64,000 bases of DNA from Cocos nucifera (taxonomy: Eukaryota; Streptophyta; Magnoliopsida; Arecales; Arecaceae). The stretch is from the NCBI GenBank assembly GCA_006176705.1, contig QRFJ01000023.1, forward strand, positions 642,501 to 706,500, read 5' to 3'. Below, in pieces: positions 49,401 through 64,000 of this stretch; the first letter of the stretch is position 1, and the number at the start of each line of letters is the position of its first letter. The translations under genes were made by a program, and so were the position numbers. Below the pieces are notes generated by a model. It ran no database searches. It saw only the letters and a list, made by a program, of their open reading frames with translations, and was not told the origin of the DNA.

Positions 49401-49859
49401 AAAATCAAAAGATGATTACAGGACCAAAAAAGATTGGTGATCTAAAATAAATTATCAGATCTCGAAAAGGAAAAAAAAAATGGGTAAACCAATCCATGCT
49501 TCTGTATGTGATATCGTGCAGTCTGCTGCTCCACCATAGCAATGCAGAGAGCATCATTCGCGCCAAAAAAATGGGGTCACATCTCATTGTAAGCATCAAA
49601 GAAATACCTTACAGCATGACGAACACTGATCGCTATGCTACAAAATGAACTGAACCTCCCTTGCCACCAGCAATGCAGCCATTACTAATGAAGGGAAACA
49701 GCTGTGAGGGACAACTCCTGAGCATGACCGCATCGCTCAAGGGACCGATTTCTCAACATTCTTAATGAAGATCCAGACTTTAGATGCAAAAAATAGAACG
49801 TAGCCACATCTCTCCTACTACCCTCCTCTCTGCTTTATCGTGTCCTGCCTTCTGGTCTT

Positions 49860-63997
<14,138 letters not shown>

Positions 63998-64000
63998 CTA

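Overview
The window is nuclear DNA from a flowering plant, probably a non-grass monocot such as a palm. It is AT-rich, has long introns, is loaded with LTR retrotransposons, MULEs and MITEs, and shows no bacterial gene organisation. The palm-like call is inference from low-GC genes with very long introns. Only two genes look alive, and they converge: a secreted GH79 glucuronidase/heparanase-like gene on + (5' leader from about 41.3 kb, CDS 42502-47251, nine coding exons, 539 aa) and a Golgi GT8 galacturonosyltransferase of the GAUT12-15 group on - (49860 to beyond the right edge, including a 10.1-kb intron). Both act on cell-wall or arabinogalactan glycans. A third, doubtful gene is suggested by a GC-rich first-exon candidate on - at 1385-1562.

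0-5.7 kb: the candidate exon, then AT-rich intergenic DNA with simple repeats and weak MITE-like inverted repeats.

5.7-31.5 kb: a nested transposon complex. A Mutator-like element (MULE, about 6.2 kb without its insertion) has terminal inverted repeats at 14481-14600 and 31425-31537 and a decayed MuDR-type transposase on -. It also holds a captured fragment of a plant RopGAP (CRIB/RhoGAP) gene, intron included, and a 122-codon leucine/glutamate/lysine-rich frame on +. A Ty1/copia element (18699-29567, LTRs about 2.5 kb) sits inside the transposase gene. The left part of this composite (flank, MULE left half, copia 5' LTR and about 340 bp of copia leader) is duplicated in tandem at 5711-14257. 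The LTR of that copy carries a 0.93-kb insert ending in an inverted copy of the neighbouring LTR sequence.

32.1-38.6 kb: a three-LTR/two-internal-region array of a non-autonomous copia element with a gag remnant and no pol. Its third LTR is split by a small CACTA transposon. At 38.76-39.38 kb, and again at 62.12-63.00 kb inside a GAUT intron, lie two copies of a TIR element embedded in microsatellites. Both have GAAGGCRCCTTC-type palindromes in a poly-A/T-rich core.

39.4-64 kb: the two genes, with several MITEs and microsatellites in introns and between genes. I found no tRNA, rRNA or CRISPR array. All element and family names come from reading translations and repeats by eye; no database search was run.
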